A DNA stretch of 36,454 bases, taken from assembly GCA_021731445.1 (NCBI GenBank), contig JAKFXK010000060.1, positions 1-36,454 of the forward strand, given 5' to 3'. This DNA is from Nevskiaceae bacterium. Lineage in GTDB: Bacteria; Pseudomonadota; Gammaproteobacteria; Nevskiales; Nevskiaceae. The notes below the pieces were generated by a model. The model was not told where the DNA came from. It ran no database searches and saw nothing but the letters and a program-made list of their open reading frames with translations. This document shows positions 25,361-33,074 of this stretch, piece by piece. The stretch's first letter is position 1; each line of letters starts with the position of its first letter. The position numbers and the translations under genes were made by a program.

Positions 25361-26209
25361 TCAGCCCAGTGAAACCCTGAGGTTATCGATCAGCCGGGTG
25401 TTGCCCAGCAAGGCCGCAATCAAAATCACCAAGTTCTTGTTTTCATTGGCGGGTGGCTGCAAATCCGGCGTGCGGATGGCAACGTATTGCGGCGCAAAAC
25501 CGTGCGCGCTGAGCGCCTGCATCCCGGCCTGCTCCAGCCCAATGTAGTCGCGCGAACCCTGCTGGATTTCGTGCGCGATGGTGACCAGCGTGGCGTGGAT
25601 TACCGAGGCGGTGTGGCGTTCGTCCACCGCCAGATACTGGTTGCGGCTGGACATGGCCAAGCCGCTCGTCTCGCGCCGTGTCGGCACACCGATGATCCCG
25701 ATGGGCAGGTGCAGGTCACGCACCATGCGGGTGATGACGGCGAGCTGCTGCCAGTCTTTTTCGCCGAACAGGGCGACATCGGGCTGCACGAGGTTGAACA
25801 GCACATTCACCACCGTCGCCACCCCCTCGAAATGCCCGGGGCGGAACTCGCCTTCCAGGCCTTCGCTCACCTTGCTCACCTTGACCTCGGTGGTCAGCGG
25901 CAGGCCGTGCGGATACATCTCCTCGACGCCCGGGGCGAACAAAAGGTCGCAGCCAGCGGCGGCGAGCTTCTGCTGATCGTCCGGCAGCGTACGCGGATAG
26001 CGGCCGAAATCCTCCTTGGGTCCAAACTGCAGGGGATTGACGAACACGCTTGCCACCACGCGAGGCGCATGGGTTTTGGCGGCGTGGATCAGATCGATAT
26101 GGCCAGCGTGCAGATTGCCCATCGTCGGCGCAAAGGCAATGCGCTCGCCCACCGCACGCCACGCGGCGAGTTGCTGCCGCAGCTCGGCCACGGTGTGGAC
26201 GGTCAGCAT
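25361..26209 (-). CDS. panC: Pantothenate synthetase
   Basis: A 282-residue ligase joining pantoate and beta-alanine with ATP. FAPTMGNLHAGHIDLI contains the HIGH-like nucleotide motif, followed by SVFVNPLQFGPKEDFGRYPRT, LFGEKDWQQL and TRRETSGLAMSSRNQYL, all typical. It starts four bases after the panB stop, so the two are cotranscribed. Of the pathway's other steps, panB and panD are in the window; the ketopantoate reductase gene is not. Confidence 0.97.
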   Translation of the reverse strand: MLTVHTVAELRQQLAAWRAVGERIAFAPTMGNLHAGHIDLIHAAKTHAPRVVASVFVNPLQFGPKEDFGRYPRTLPDDQQKLAAAGCDLLFAPGVEEMYPHGLPLTTEVKVSKVSEGLEGEFRPGHFEGVATVVNVLFNLVQPDVALFGEKDWQQLAVITRMVRDLHLPIGIIGVPTRRETSGLAMSSRNQYLAVDERHTASVIHATLVTIAHEIQQGSRDYIGLEQAGMQALSAHGFAPQYVAIRTPDLQPPANENKNLVILIAALLGNTRLIDNLRVSLG

Positions 26210-26213
26210 GGCG

Positions 26214-27053
26214 CTAGAAACAATGTTCCGGCGCGGGATAGGCTCCCGACTTCACTTCGCGCACATAGGCTCCAATCGCGGCCTCGATCAGGCCGGCCCT
26301 CTCGCCACTGGCCTTCGCATCGGCGAGGTAGTTCTTGACGAAGCGTGGCGTGCGCCCGAGCGTGACCTGTGGCGAGATGCCCAGCACATCCTGCAGCACG
26401 AGAATCTGCCCATCGACCTGAAGCCCCGCGCCGATGCCGATCACCGGCACCGGCGACTCGGCAGTGATGCGCGCGCCGAGCGCGGCGGGAATACATTCCA
26501 GCAGCAAGAGGTCGGCACCAGCCTCGGCCAGCACTTTGGCGTCGTGCAGCATGGCCTCGGCGGCGGCGTCCTCGCGGCCCTGCACCTTGAAAGTGCCCAT
26601 CTTGTGGATGAACTGCGGCTGCAGGCCGAGATGCGCGCACACCGGCACGCCGCGCACGGCAAGGTATTCGACGATGTTTGCCTGCTCTCTGCCGCCTTCG
26701 AGCTTCACCATCTTCGCGGCACCCTCCTGCATCAGGCGCTGGCTGGCATCGAGTGCGCGGTCAAGCGTGGCGTAGCTGAGAAACGGCAGGTCGGCGACCA
26801 GGTATGCACGCTTCAGATGCGGTGCCACGCACTTGCTGTGATAGACGATGTCACTCACGGTCACTGGCGTCGTTGTGCTGCCGCCATGGATCACCATGCC
26901 GAGCGAATCGCCGATCAAGATCACATCCACGCCGGCACGGTCTTCGATCAGCGCAAAGCTCGCATCGTAGGCGGTGAGGCAGGCGATCTTCTCGCCTGCC
27001 GCGCGCATCCTGGCAAGGTCGGCGATGTTCAGTTGTTTGATGGCTTCGTTCAT
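26214..27053 (-). CDS. panB: 3-methyl-2-oxobutanoate hydroxymethyltransferase
   Basis: A 279-residue enzyme making ketopantoate from ketoisovalerate and 5,10-methylene-THF. CLTAYDASFALIEDRAGVDV, then ILIGDSLGMVIHGGSTT, contain the Mg-binding aspartates; AHLGLQPQFIHKMGTFKVQG and IGIGAGLQVDGQILVLQDVLG are conserved. The ribosome site is weak, and a degenerate palindromic repeat starts only 11 bases upstream of the ATG, so its 5' leader is made of repeat sequence. It follows the kinase gene, separated by that repeat. Confidence 0.97.
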   Translation of the reverse strand: MNEAIKQLNIADLARMRAAGEKIACLTAYDASFALIEDRAGVDVILIGDSLGMVIHGGSTTTPVTVSDIVYHSKCVAPHLKRAYLVADLPFLSYATLDRALDASQRLMQEGAAKMVKLEGGREQANIVEYLAVRGVPVCAHLGLQPQFIHKMGTFKVQGREDAAAEAMLHDAKVLAEAGADLLLLECIPAALGARITAESPVPVIGIGAGLQVDGQILVLQDVLGISPQVTLGRTPRFVKNYLADAKASGERAGLIEAAIGAYVREVKSGAYPAPEHCF

Positions 27054-27063
27054 GCGCTTTTCT

Positions 27064-27196
27064 TGTCATTCCCGCTAGGCGGGAATCCAGGTATTAGTTA
27101 ACTGGTTGATGCCGTGACGCTTCGCGCTGGGTTCCCGCCTCCGGGCACCCAAGAAAATCGAAGATTTTGCTTGGGGACCCGTTCGCGGAAACGACA
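27064..27196. repeat. Degenerate copy of the TGTCATTCCCGC palindromic repeat
   Basis: The left end, TGTCATTCCCGCTAGGCGGG (27064-27083), forms a hairpin and continues AATCCAG as in the 24-kb copy. The right end, CGCGGAAACGACA (27184-27196), matches the inverted end with two changes. A central hairpin (27148-27175) pairs CCCAAG plus AAAATC with GATTTT and CTTGGG, with one bulged base. It lies between the kinase gene and panB within an otherwise tight operon. Confidence 0.65.
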
Positions 27197-27206
27197 GACA
27201 GACGGA

Positions 27207-27845
27207 CTATAACAACAGGCTTTCGGGCAGCCGCGCGTAGCCCTTGGGCTGGCTCAGCCACTGCTGCAAAGCGGTGTAAGTACCGACCTGCGCGGCGAGA
27301 TCAACCTGCGACACGTCGATCTCGATCACGGGAGCGGCGCGGTAAGCCGCGAAGTAGCGGGCGTAGACGGCACTCAGGTCTGCGAGATAGTCGCGCGAAA
27401 TGGTCGCCTCGTAGCTGCGGCCGCGCTCGGCGATGCGCTCCATCAGCACGTCCACTGGCGCGGTGAGATAAATCACCGCCGAGGGCGCTGGCACGCTCCA
27501 GGCCAGGCGCTCGAACACGGTGTCGTAGAGCTTGAGATCGGCCTGCGACAAGGTGAGTTCGGCAAACAGCCTGTCCTTGTCGAACAGAAAGTCCGCAATC
27601 CATTGCTCGTCGAACAGATCACCCTGCGCAAAAGCCTCGCACTGCCCGGCGCGTTGCAGCAGAAACACCAGCTGCGCGGGTAACGCGCCAGTGGTCGGAT
27701 CGCGGTAGAAGCGCGGCAGAAAGGGATTGTTCTCCGGTTGCTCCAGCAGCAGGCGTGCGCCGCTGTCGGCGGCCAGACGACGCGCGAGTGTGGTCTTGCC
27801 GGCACCGATGGGGCCGTCGATCACCACATAGCGCTGACCGCTCAT
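27207..27845 (-). CDS. Deoxynucleoside kinase
   Basis: A 212-residue P-loop kinase of the dCK/dGK family, predicted to phosphorylate deoxynucleosides for salvage. Walker A GPIGAGKT is at 11-18; the lid motif ERGRSYEATISRDYLADL is characteristic. Which nucleoside it prefers cannot be told. Its ATG overlaps the folK stop as ATGA, with GGAG just upstream, so it is translationally coupled to folK. I chose this start over a GTG at 27851. The gene lies between folK and panB. Confidence 0.9.
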   Translation of the reverse strand: MSGQRYVVIDGPIGAGKTTLARRLAADSGARLLLEQPENNPFLPRFYRDPTTGALPAQLVFLLQRAGQCEAFAQGDLFDEQWIADFLFDKDRLFAELTLSQADLKLYDTVFERLAWSVPAPSAVIYLTAPVDVLMERIAERGRSYEATISRDYLADLSAVYARYFAAYRAAPVIEIDVSQVDLAAQVGTYTALQQWLSQPKGYARLPESLLL

Positions 27846-28321
27846 ATCCACTCCGAGAGCGCGGGCGTGGGCAGCTTGTCGAGCAGATCGCGGGCGCGGC
27901 CGAGCAAGGGCACCTGCACCTCCGGCGCGATCTCGATCAGCGGCCAGAGCACGAAATCACGAAAGGCAAGTTCGGGGTGCGGCAAGGTCAGTCGCGCGGT
28001 ACTGCACACCATCTGCCCATACAGCAGCAGATCGAGATCAAGCAGGCGTGCACCCCAACGCTCGCCACGCACACGGCTTGCGGCGTCTTCGATGGCGAGC
28101 AGCGCATCCAGCAGCGGTTCGGGCGCCATCGCGGTATCGAGCTGGGCGACGGCATTGCAGTAGTCGGGTTGGCCGGCAGGGCCGATAGCGGAGGAGCGAT
28201 AGAAGGTGGAGACCTTTTTCACCTCGGTGTGCGGTAGCGCGGCAAGTGCCTGCACGGCCCCCCGCAGCTGCACCGCAGGCTCGCCCAGGTTGGCCCCCAA
28301 ACCCACAAAAACTTCAGGCAT
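27842..28321 (-). CDS. folK: 2-amino-4-hydroxy-6-hydroxymethyldihydropteridine pyrophosphokinase (HPPK)
   Basis: A 159-residue folate-pathway enzyme transferring pyrophosphate from ATP to hydroxymethyldihydropterin. FVGLGANLGEP, STFYRSSAIGPAGQPDYCNAV, RWGARLLDLDLLLYG (the PROSITE signature region with the Mg-binding aspartates) and LPHPELAFRDFVLWPL are intact. The ATG at 28321 overlaps the pcnB end by eight bases, and its stop overlaps the kinase start, so the three are coupled. Confidence 0.97.
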   Translation of the reverse strand: MPEVFVGLGANLGEPAVQLRGAVQALAALPHTEVKKVSTFYRSSAIGPAGQPDYCNAVAQLDTAMAPEPLLDALLAIEDAASRVRGERWGARLLDLDLLLYGQMVCSTARLTLPHPELAFRDFVLWPLIEIAPEVQVPLLGRARDLLDKLPTPALSEWI

Positions 28322-29627
28322 TGCCGCTGGGCTTGTTGCCAGAAGAATTGCGATTGCGGCCACTGCGGCGACGGCGCTTCTTGGGCTTGCCGTCGTTGCT
28401 GGCGACCGCCGTCTCTTCTTCATCCTCAATCGGCGGCAGCGCGCCGGGTTGCAGTTGCACGGCCGTCCACCAATCCGCCAACTCGCGGCTGGCATCGCCG
28501 ACCGCGGCCCGCAGCAGCAGAAAGTCGTAGGCGGCGCGGAAGCGCGGGTGTGTGAGCAGGCGCGCGGGCTTACCACCTTTGCGCTGTTCGAGGCGTGGTT
28601 GCAGCGCCCAGATTTCCTGCATCGGCATCGCAAACCGTTTGGGGATGGTGACGCGGCCATTGGCGAGTGCGATGGCCTCGTCCGCCGCCTGAGTCAGCGC
28701 CAGATTGGGATGCAGACCCTCACGCTGCATCAGGTGCACGAAGCGCTCCGCCACGCAGGGCCAGAGAATGGCAGCGTAGAGGAAGGCGGGCGTCACCGGC
28801 TGGTCTTCGGCAATACGCTTGGCGGTGTTTTCCAACGCCTTGACGATGAAGCTCTCAAAGCCCGGATGGCGCTTGAGGGTGGCCTCGGTATGCGGGAACA
28901 GCTCGCCAAACAGCCCGCGCACGCGCAGGCCACGGAAGTTGGCGACGGCATCCACCGTCAGCAGGATCTTGATGATCTCGTCGAACAGGCGTGCCGCCGG
29001 AATCTCACGCAGCAGGGGAGCGAGACGGTAGATCGCCTCTTCACTCGCAGGCTCGATGGTGAAGCGCAGTTTGTTGGCGATGCGCACCGCCCGCATCATG
29101 CGCACCGGGTCTTCGCGGTAGCGCAGTTCCGGGTCGCCGATCAGCCGGATGAGGCGGTTGTTGACATCCTCGATGCCGCCAGTGAAGTCCACCACGGCAT
29201 AGTCTTCGATGTCGTAATACAGCGCGTTGACGGTGAAATCGCGGCGAATCGCATCGGTCTCCAGCGTGCCGTACTCGTTGTCACTGAGAATGCGGCCGGT
29301 CTCATCGCGCTCGTGGCTGTCGGTGATGGCACCCCGGAAAGTGGTGACCTCGATGATCTCGTTGCCGAAGCGCACATGCGCAATCACGAAACGCCGGCCG
29401 ATCAGCCGCGCGGTGCGAAACACCTGCCGCAACTGCTCCGGCCGCGCATTGGTGGCGATGTCGAAATCCTTCGGCGTGATGCCCGCCAGGATGTCGCGCA
29501 CCGCACCGCCCACCAGATGTGCCTCGTAGCCCGCATCGCGCAGGCCGTACAGCACCTTCAGTGCCGCATTGGAGATCAGTTTGCGCGAGACGGGATGGTC
29601 TTCGCGCGGGATGCGGCGAGCTTGCAA
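28314..29627 (-). CDS. pcnB: Poly(A) polymerase I
   Basis: Adds 3' poly(A) tails that promote RNA decay; 437 residues. The nucleotidyltransferase motif LVGGAVRDILAGITPKDFDI carries the catalytic DxD. RRFVIAHVRFGNEIIEVTTFRG, RRDFTVNALYYDI and REDPVRMMRAVRIA are typical of bacterial PcnB and its tRNA nucleotidyltransferase relatives. The long C-terminal tail is highly basic (KPKKRRRRSGRNRN), as in PcnB. The only plausible start is TTG at 29627: TAA lies in frame 30 bases upstream and no ATG or GTG fits. It heads the folK-kinase-pan genes. Confidence 0.94.
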   Translation of the reverse strand: MQARRIPREDHPVSRKLISNAALKVLYGLRDAGYEAHLVGGAVRDILAGITPKDFDIATNARPEQLRQVFRTARLIGRRFVIAHVRFGNEIIEVTTFRGAITDSHERDETGRILSDNEYGTLETDAIRRDFTVNALYYDIEDYAVVDFTGGIEDVNNRLIRLIGDPELRYREDPVRMMRAVRIANKLRFTIEPASEEAIYRLAPLLREIPAARLFDEIIKILLTVDAVANFRGLRVRGLFGELFPHTEATLKRHPGFESFIVKALENTAKRIAEDQPVTPAFLYAAILWPCVAERFVHLMQREGLHPNLALTQAADEAIALANGRVTIPKRFAMPMQEIWALQPRLEQRKGGKPARLLTHPRFRAAYDFLLLRAAVGDASRELADWWTAVQLQPGALPPIEDEEETAVASNDGKPKKRRRRSGRNRNSSGNKPSGNA

Positions 29628-29670
29628 GGTCGTATGCGGGGTTGGGCGTGGGCGCGATTATAGGTGCGCG

Positions 29671-30825
29671 TCAGTTCGCCGGTTCGTAGACCGGCGGCAT
29701 CAACGGCAGATATTGCGCACGCTTGCTGGTTGCTGCCCCCGTGAGCGCGAAGCCGACCGGCTTGCCGCTCGCATCCTTGAACACGGCTTCGAGATCAGGG
29801 GCCAAGCCGCTCACTTCCCATGCGCCTTCGACCATCGGCGGCGGATTGACGAGCGTCGGACAGGCGGGCGTTTTTACGATCACCGGCATGGCCGGGAACT
29901 TGGCCTTGGTCGGCGTGCCGGTGAGGGTCGCAGCGAGCGCGCGCGCGCTGTGCGCGATGGGCAGGATGTAGGGCAGCAGGCGACCATTGATCTCAACGCA
30001 ATCGCCCAGCGCGTAGACATCTGCCGCCGAAGTTTGCAGATGGTCGTCAACGACGATGCCGTGGCGCGTGGTCAAGCCGGCTTCGGCGGCAAGCTGGGTC
30101 GCGGCTTTCAAGCCCACGGCGGAGAGCACGACATCGACCGTCTGCGTGCTGCCATCGGCAAAGCGCACGGTGATGACCGTGTCAGCACGGTCGAGCGAGG
30201 CGATGCTGGTCCGCAAATGCCATTGCACTCCCAGCCCCGAAAGAGCTGTTTGCAGTGCCTGGCCTTGAGCCTCTGGCAGCAGGCGCGGCAAGGGCCAGCC
30301 GGCGAGATCGGCGACGTGCACGACATGGCCCTGCGCCGCCAGATCGTTGGCAAACTCGCAGCCGATCAGCCCCGCGCCGATGATCAGCACGCGCGCGCCG
30401 GGCGGGATTGCCGCACGGAAGCGCGCGTAGTCCTCACGGTCGTTCACCGCCATCACCTCGTCGGCTGCCGTGCCGGTGAGGGGCAGGCGGATCGGTGCGG
30501 CACCGGTTGCGAGGATGAGCTTGGAGTAGTCCAGCACCTCATCCCCCACCCACACGCGGTGCGCCGCCGGTTCGATGCGCGTCACTGTCGTGCGGGGCTT
30601 GAGCTCGATCTTCATGGTCTCGATCAGTTGCTCGGCAGTGTTCTTGATGAGCCCATCGGCGTCCTTGCCCGCCGCGAAGGCCTTGGAGAGATCGGGTTTG
30701 TAGTAGTAGTGCCCGTCATCGCGCGTGAGCACGCGGATCGCCACATCCGGCGACAGCCGCCGCACTTCGCGCGCAAGCGTGATGCCCGCATGACCAGAGC
30801 CAATGATGGTGATGGGTGCACCCAT
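29671..30825 (-). CDS. rubB: Rubredoxin-NAD(+) reductase (RubB/AlkT-like)
   Basis: A 384-residue FAD/NAD enzyme. The FAD motif is IIGSGHAG near the N-terminus, the NAD motif VLIIGAGLIGCEFANDLA, and the second FAD motif ADVYALGDC. Length and the segments GLIGCEFANDLA, PVIVKTPACPTLV and FALTGAA match Pseudomonas rubredoxin reductase, which passes electrons from NADH to rubredoxin for alkane hydroxylases or oxidative-stress defence. No rubredoxin gene is in the window. GGGAGA precedes the ATG. It lies between tRNA-Glu and pcnB, which starts 43 bases later. Confidence 0.88.
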   Translation of the reverse strand: MGAPITIIGSGHAGITLAREVRRLSPDVAIRVLTRDDGHYYYKPDLSKAFAAGKDADGLIKNTAEQLIETMKIELKPRTTVTRIEPAAHRVWVGDEVLDYSKLILATGAAPIRLPLTGTAADEVMAVNDREDYARFRAAIPPGARVLIIGAGLIGCEFANDLAAQGHVVHVADLAGWPLPRLLPEAQGQALQTALSGLGVQWHLRTSIASLDRADTVITVRFADGSTQTVDVVLSAVGLKAATQLAAEAGLTTRHGIVVDDHLQTSAADVYALGDCVEINGRLLPYILPIAHSARALAATLTGTPTKAKFPAMPVIVKTPACPTLVNPPPMVEGAWEVSGLAPDLEAVFKDASGKPVGFALTGAATSKRAQYLPLMPPVYEPAN

Positions 30826-30845
30826 GCCAATCTCCCGAGGTCAGA

Positions 30846-30871
30846 TAAAACAAAGCCCGCGCAAGGCGGGC
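30846..30871 (-). terminator. Rho-independent terminator downstream of tRNA-Glu
   Basis: On the minus strand, GCCCGC and GCGGGC pair (30855-30860 with 30866-30871) and are followed by TTTGTTTTA. It ends transcripts from the tRNA gene just before the rubB ribosome site. The ~90 bases between tRNA and terminator also hold a weaker stem (TGCGCTTG/CAAGCGCA near 30915-30940). Confidence 0.85.
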
Positions 30872-30961
30872 CGGTTCAAGAGGGCGAAAAAACAGCGGAT
30901 CGGCGTCACGAGCGCTTGCGCTTGCGAATGGTCAAGCGCAGCAGCCGCGACTATAGTTTTT

Positions 30962-31037
30962 TGGCGTTCCCACGGGGATTCGAACCCCGGTTCTATCCGT
31001 GAGAGGGATATGTCCTAGGCCTCTAGACGATGGGAAC
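30962..31037 (-). tRNA. tRNA-Glu (anticodon CTC)
   Basis: A complete 76-base cloverleaf on the minus strand. The seven-base acceptor stem GTTCCCA pairs with TGGGAAC; the T-arm contains GGTTCGAATCC; the anticodon loop is CTCTCAC, giving CTC at 31001-31003; discriminator G and an encoded CCA end the gene. The D-arm CGTCTAGAGGCCTAGGACA is typical of bacterial tRNA-Glu. This reads GAG, a common codon in GC-rich genomes. Confidence 0.96.
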
Positions 31038-31123
31038 CTGCACATATTTTAGCGCGGGATGTCCCTGCCGTCTCGTGTCGGCAATACAGGACAATACGGA
31101 CATCCATTTTTCGACAGCCCCCC

Positions 31124-31618
31124 ATGCCCGACCTCACCCTGCCCGCCCCCATCTGGCGACGGCTTGCTGCACTCGTCTACGACGGTCTGCTCTACCTCTC
31201 GCTGTTGATGGCCGGTCTGGTGCTTGCCACGCCGGTGGTCGCGTTTTTCGTCGCCGAGGATGCCCGCACACCGCTGCACAACTTCGCCGTGTTGCAGCTC
31301 TATGGGTTTGTGATCGGCCTGCTCTTTTTCGGCTGGTCTTGGGCACGCGGCGGGCAGACCCTGGGGATGCGCGTGTGGCGCTTGCAGCTGCGCCGACTCG
31401 ATGGCAGCGGCCTGCGCTGGCCCATCGCGGCACTGCGCTTCACGGCAGGCATGCTGCTGTGCGTGGGCGCACTCTGGCTCGGCAAGCACTTGGGTGCCGC
31501 GGCTTATGGCGCAGCCCTGCTCAACTTCGTGCCCTGCCTGCTGACGACACGCGGGCGCGCACTCAATGACCTCGCCGCAGGCACCGAGATGGTCGTGCTG
31601 CCACGGGCTGCAAACTAG
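31124..31618 (+). CDS. RDD-family membrane protein
   Basis: A 164-residue membrane protein with about four hydrophobic segments. The RDD pattern appears as IWRRLAALVYDGLLYLSLL near the start and RGRALNDLAAGTEMVVLP at the end, with ARGGQTLGMRVWRLQL between. The family has no single known function; some members are implicated in ion exchange or in membrane-protein insertion. No clear ribosome site precedes the ATG. Its TAG abuts a 265-bp inverted-repeat element that separates it from the convergent lptG. Confidence 0.85.
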   Translation: MPDLTLPAPIWRRLAALVYDGLLYLSLLMAGLVLATPVVAFFVAEDARTPLHNFAVLQLYGFVIGLLFFGWSWARGGQTLGMRVWRLQLRRLDGSGLRWPIAALRFTAGMLLCVGALWLGKHLGAAAYGAALLNFVPCLLTTRGRALNDLAAGTEMVVLPRAAN

Positions 31619-31883
31619 GGCGTGTCATCCATTGGGCAATCGCAGCGTTGCGGGTCAAAACCGCGCAGTGCAAGGAACGGGGCGCAGCGAATGGTTGTTC
31701 CATTCGCAAGCCTTGTGACGCCGCAATGCGCGGTTTTGGCCGCAACCCTGTGGGGCCGGACTGTTTTGGGGCATCGCTACGTTGGCCAGTGAGGGAAATA
31801 GAACCACTATTCCCCTCACTCGCCGCCTTGCGCTGCCCCAAAACAGCCTTCGGCCGCTGCGACTGCCCAATGGATGACACGCA
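31619..31883. mobile_element. 265-bp non-coding inverted-repeat element (MITE-like), flanked by CTAG
   Basis: The ends are inverted repeats: 28 bases at 31620-31647 and 31855-31882 match with one difference, beginning GCGTGTCATCCATTGGGCA. CTAG flanks both sides (31615-31618 and 31884-31887), which may be a 4-bp target duplication. Inside are two large imperfect palindromes: one pairs 31657-31671 with 31723-31737 around a GCGAATGG/CCATTCGC hairpin; the other pairs 31761-31773 with 31834-31846 around a 14-bp stem at 31788-31801 and 31807-31820. There is no transposase. The flanking CTAG copies contain the stop codons of the RDD gene and lptG. Confidence 0.8.
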
Positions 31884-32942
31884 CTAGTTCGCCCGCTGGA
31901 TCCTGAACGCTGCAATCGCCGCCCACACCGCCGTCGGGCCACCAGCGGCGAGGATGGCGTTCCAGCCATAGATCTGCCCCAGGCTCAGGCTCACCCGGTT
32001 GACGACGTAAAAGCCGACGCCGAGCAGAATCCCCAGCAACAGGCGCTGCCCGGCACCGGAGTCGCGCAGCGAGCCAAACGCAAACGGCACCGCGAACAGC
32101 GCCATCGCAATCACCGTCAGCGGTTCGATGAGTTTGTGCCAGAACTGCAAGCGGTACTTGGCGGCATCGAGTTGGTTGGTATCGAGGTAATCGATGAGAC
32201 GGGAGAGACCCGCGACCGAGATCGCATCGGCCTCCAGCAGATACAGGCGCAGCACATTGGGCGTGACGGTACCGCTCCAGCGCGCGGTGGCGTGGTGGCT
32301 GGTCTGTGCGTGGCCCTCGGCGGTGAAATGAGTCTCCCGCACATCCTCCAATTGCCAGCCGCCATCGAGGTATTGCGCACGCGCCGCAGCCAGCACTTTT
32401 TGCAGCTTGAGCGTCGTGTCGAGACTGTAGATTTCAACCGCCTCGGCGCGGTCCTCGGTGACCAGGCGGCGAATCCGCAACACTTCGTCACCATCGCGCA
32501 GCCATACCATCGCCGCGCCGCTGGCATCGTTGCTGCCGGACTTGATCGCCGCCGCCAGGCGTTCGCCCTGCGGTGCAACGGCATCGCTCACCACCCAGCC
32601 GATGCCGCCCAGCAAGGCCCCTGCGAACAGCGTCGCCAGCGCGATCCGGGTGTTGGAAAGTCCTGCTGCCCGCATCGCCGTGAGTTCGCTCTGACCTGCC
32701 AGCATGCCAAGCCCCATCAGCGCGCCGATCATCGAGACGATGGGCATCAGGAGAGCCAGGCCGGAGGGCATCTGCAACAACGTGGTCTGCACCAGTTGCA
32801 GCACGCCAAAACCGTTCTTGCCGGTTTCGTCGGCGTCGGTGACGAGGGTGATGAAACTCTGGATCGCCAGCATCGCCAGTGCCACCACGGCAGTGATGCC
32901 GAGGATGTGGCGGATGATATAGACCGTGAGCAGGCGGGGCAT
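31884..32942 (-). CDS. lptG: LPS export ABC transporter permease LptG
   Basis: Inner-membrane component of the Lpt machine that extracts lipopolysaccharide for transport to the outer membrane; 352 residues. GALMGLGMLAGQSELTAMRA, SDAVAPQGERLA and AISVAGLSRLIDYL identify LptG rather than LptF. Helices lie at each end with a periplasmic beta-jellyroll domain between (~135-250). I chose the ATG at 32942 because AAGGTG lies seven bases upstream; an ATG at 32981 lacks a good site. Its usual partner lptF is absent here, and pepA is divergent directly upstream. The gene ends at the inverted-repeat element. Confidence 0.93.
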   Translation of the reverse strand: MPRLLTVYIIRHILGITAVVALAMLAIQSFITLVTDADETGKNGFGVLQLVQTTLLQMPSGLALLMPIVSMIGALMGLGMLAGQSELTAMRAAGLSNTRIALATLFAGALLGGIGWVVSDAVAPQGERLAAAIKSGSNDASGAAMVWLRDGDEVLRIRRLVTEDRAEAVEIYSLDTTLKLQKVLAAARAQYLDGGWQLEDVRETHFTAEGHAQTSHHATARWSGTVTPNVLRLYLLEADAISVAGLSRLIDYLDTNQLDAAKYRLQFWHKLIEPLTVIAMALFAVPFAFGSLRDSGAGQRLLLGILLGVGFYVVNRVSLSLGQIYGWNAILAAGGPTAVWAAIAAFRIQRAN

Positions 32943-32995
32943 GGCACGCACCTTAGCGGACTTGGATTGCTTTCGTCCCATGGTTTAACAGCCTA

Positions 32996-33057
32996 AAATG
33001 TGGAAAACGTGCGGCTTTTGCGCCATCACGCCAAACCGTTCCCCAAAATCCACATTT
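32996..33057. promoter_or_regulatory. lptG / pepA divergent region with inverted repeat
   Basis: This short region must hold promoters for both genes. AAATGTGGA (32996-33004) and TCCACATTT (33049-33057) form a perfect 9-bp inverted repeat with 44 bases between. I cannot assign a regulator or clear -10/-35 boxes. Confidence 0.4.
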
Positions 33058-33074
33058 CGAGTCTTTGAGCAGCC

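Noticed and set aside
29671..30825. Assignment as a ferredoxin reductase or nitrite reductase large subunit
   Set aside because: Length and the conserved GLIGCEFANDLA and PVIVKTPACP segments match rubredoxin reductase better.
28206..31002. Two long plus-strand frames (28206-29663 and 29569-31002)
   Set aside because: They oppose pcnB, folK and rubB, whose motifs are unambiguous; their translations are low-complexity His/Arg/Gly-rich shadows.
31648..31887. Short frames inside the 265-bp element
   Set aside because: They cross the palindromes, lack ribosome sites and do not resemble transposase; the element is better read as non-coding.
31884..32942. Assignment as LptF
   Set aside because: Segments VAPQGE, AISVAGL and GMLAGQSEL fit LptG and not LptF.
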